DNA of 7,081 nucleotides from Bordetella parapertussis. GTDB lineage: Bacteria; Pseudomonadota; Gammaproteobacteria; Burkholderiales; Burkholderiaceae_C. The notes beneath the pieces were generated by a model, which had not been told where the DNA came from, searched no databases, and saw nothing but the letters and a program-made list of their open reading frames with translations. Each line of letters starts with the position of its first letter. Position 1 is the stretch's first letter. The position numbers were made by a program, and so were the translations under genes. Shown here one piece after another: positions 6,485 through 7,081 of the stretch. The stretch is from NCBI GenBank assembly GCA_945873925.1, contig CAMCES010000069.1, positions 1 to 7,081 on the forward strand, in the 5' to 3' direction.

Positions 6485-6946
6485 TTAAGCGGCACGCATC
6501 ATGGATGCGGCATCTTTGACAGCAGCACGAATTCGTGTGTAAGTGCCGCAGCGGCACAGATTGCCAGCCATAGCGGCATCAATGTCTGCATCGCTTGGGT
6601 TTTTGTTGGTGCTCAGCAACGCGGCAGCGCTCATGAGCTGGCCAGATTGGCAGTAGCCGCACTGTGGCACTTGGTGTTTGATCCAAGCTTTTTGCAGGGG
6701 GTGTGAACCAGCGCCCAGGCTCTCAATAGTGCTGACATTGGAGCCAGCCACATTGCCCACTTGGGTTTGGCATGAACGAACGGCTTCGCCGTTGACATGC
6801 ACTGTGCAAGCGCCGCACAAGGCAGCGCCGCAACCAAATTTGGTTCCGGTCATGCCGAGTTCGTCACGAATGACCCAAAGCAAAGGCGTGTCGGCCTCTG
6901 AGTTGGACTGAACGGTTTTACCGTTAACTTTGAATTGAAGGCTCAT
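6485..6946 (-). CDS. [2Fe-2S]-binding small subunit of molybdenum hydroxylase (IorA-like)
   Basis: A 153-residue electron-transfer subunit with the two iron-sulfur clusters of the xanthine-oxidase family. The N-terminal plant-ferredoxin-type cluster uses Cys39, Cys44, Cys47 and Cys59 (FGCGAALCGACTVHVNG). The C-terminal helical domain cluster uses Cys96, Cys99, Cys131 and Cys133 (QCGYCQSGQ, then NLCRCGTYTRIR). All eight ligands are present, and the length is usual for stand-alone small subunits. It has no signal peptide, so export with the Tat-bearing large subunit as a pre-assembled complex is expected. The start is supported by AAGGAAG (minus strand, 6952-6958) about 6 bases before the ATG. 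It is the first gene of the minus-strand operon and passes electrons from the Mo site to an acceptor that is not visible here. Confidence 0.95.
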   Translation of the reverse strand: MSLQFKVNGKTVQSNSEADTPLLWVIRDELGMTGTKFGCGAALCGACTVHVNGEAVRSCQTQVGNVAGSNVSTIESLGAGSHPLQKAWIKHQVPQCGYCQSGQLMSAAALLSTNKNPSDADIDAAMAGNLCRCGTYTRIRAAVKDAASMMRAA

Positions 6947-7081
6947 GGATACTTCCTTGATTGAGGGGTGTGAAACATAAATGATATTAGAGAAAACTTG
7001 ACCGCCGCATATCAGGGAAAGCCCTTGTCTGCTAAATCAAATTCTCGTTTTGAAACAGTCTGTGTCACCTGTGTTGCATTA
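6947..7081 (-). promoter_or_regulatory. upstream region of the molybdenum enzyme operon
   Basis: These 135 bases precede the [2Fe-2S] gene on the minus strand and hold no evident coding sequence. They should include the operon promoter. On the minus strand there is a TAATAT and a TATGTT that could be -10 elements, but neither has a good -35 partner. TCTCGTTTTGAAA at 7043-7055 (plus strand) matches 11 of 13 bases of the near-palindrome at 981-993. The window ends here, so a divergent gene beyond the edge cannot be judged. Confidence 0.35.

Noticed and set aside
1..7081. CRISPR arrays, tRNA genes, insertion sequences, attachment sites or defence systems
   Set aside because: No regularly spaced repeats, cloverleaf, transposase or terminal inverted repeats are visible; the window is metabolic.

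Overview
The window looks like a chromosomal segment from a Gram-negative proteobacterium. The protein style suggests Betaproteobacteria, probably Burkholderiales/Comamonadaceae. That placement is an inference from the feel of the sequences, with no database search behind it. The segment is dense in exported redox proteins. It has no insertion sequence, tRNA, rRNA or CRISPR array, and no gene-free stretch longer than about 210 bases.

Layout. Bases 1-180 (+) are the 3' end of an unidentified gene. It is followed 2 bases later by a small predicted lipoprotein gene (183-899, +). After a 210-base regulatory gap comes a PQQ-dependent alcohol dehydrogenase (1110-2786, +) whose active site carries the extra Asp (D298-Y-D300) typical of lanthanide-dependent XoxF/ExaF/PedH enzymes. 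A strong intrinsic terminator follows. Next is a separate gene (2973-4121, +) that fuses a MxaJ/XoxJ-type periplasmic binding-protein domain to a C-terminal single-haem cytochrome c domain (CAHCH), ending at its own UUCG-loop terminator. On the opposite strand, convergent with these genes, lies a two-gene operon. It encodes a [2Fe-2S] subunit (6485-6946, -) and a Tat-signal molybdopterin subunit (4325-6466, -) of a xanthine-oxidase-family aldehyde or N-heterocycle dehydrogenase (IorAB-like), and it ends in a hairpin at 4253-4282.

How the parts may work together (inference). In the periplasm the PQQ enzyme would oxidise an alcohol to an aldehyde and pass electrons to the fused J-cytochrome protein. 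The molybdenum enzyme could then oxidise the aldehyde to the acid. No FAD subunit and no dedicated cytochrome subunit for the molybdenum enzyme is visible, so its electron acceptor is open. No PQQ biosynthesis gene is present in the window.

The most interesting items are the fused J-cytochrome electron-transfer protein, the short PQQ dehydrogenase of mixed XoxF/ExaA character, and a 13-base near-palindrome found upstream of both the PQQ dehydrogenase and the molybdenum enzyme operon.
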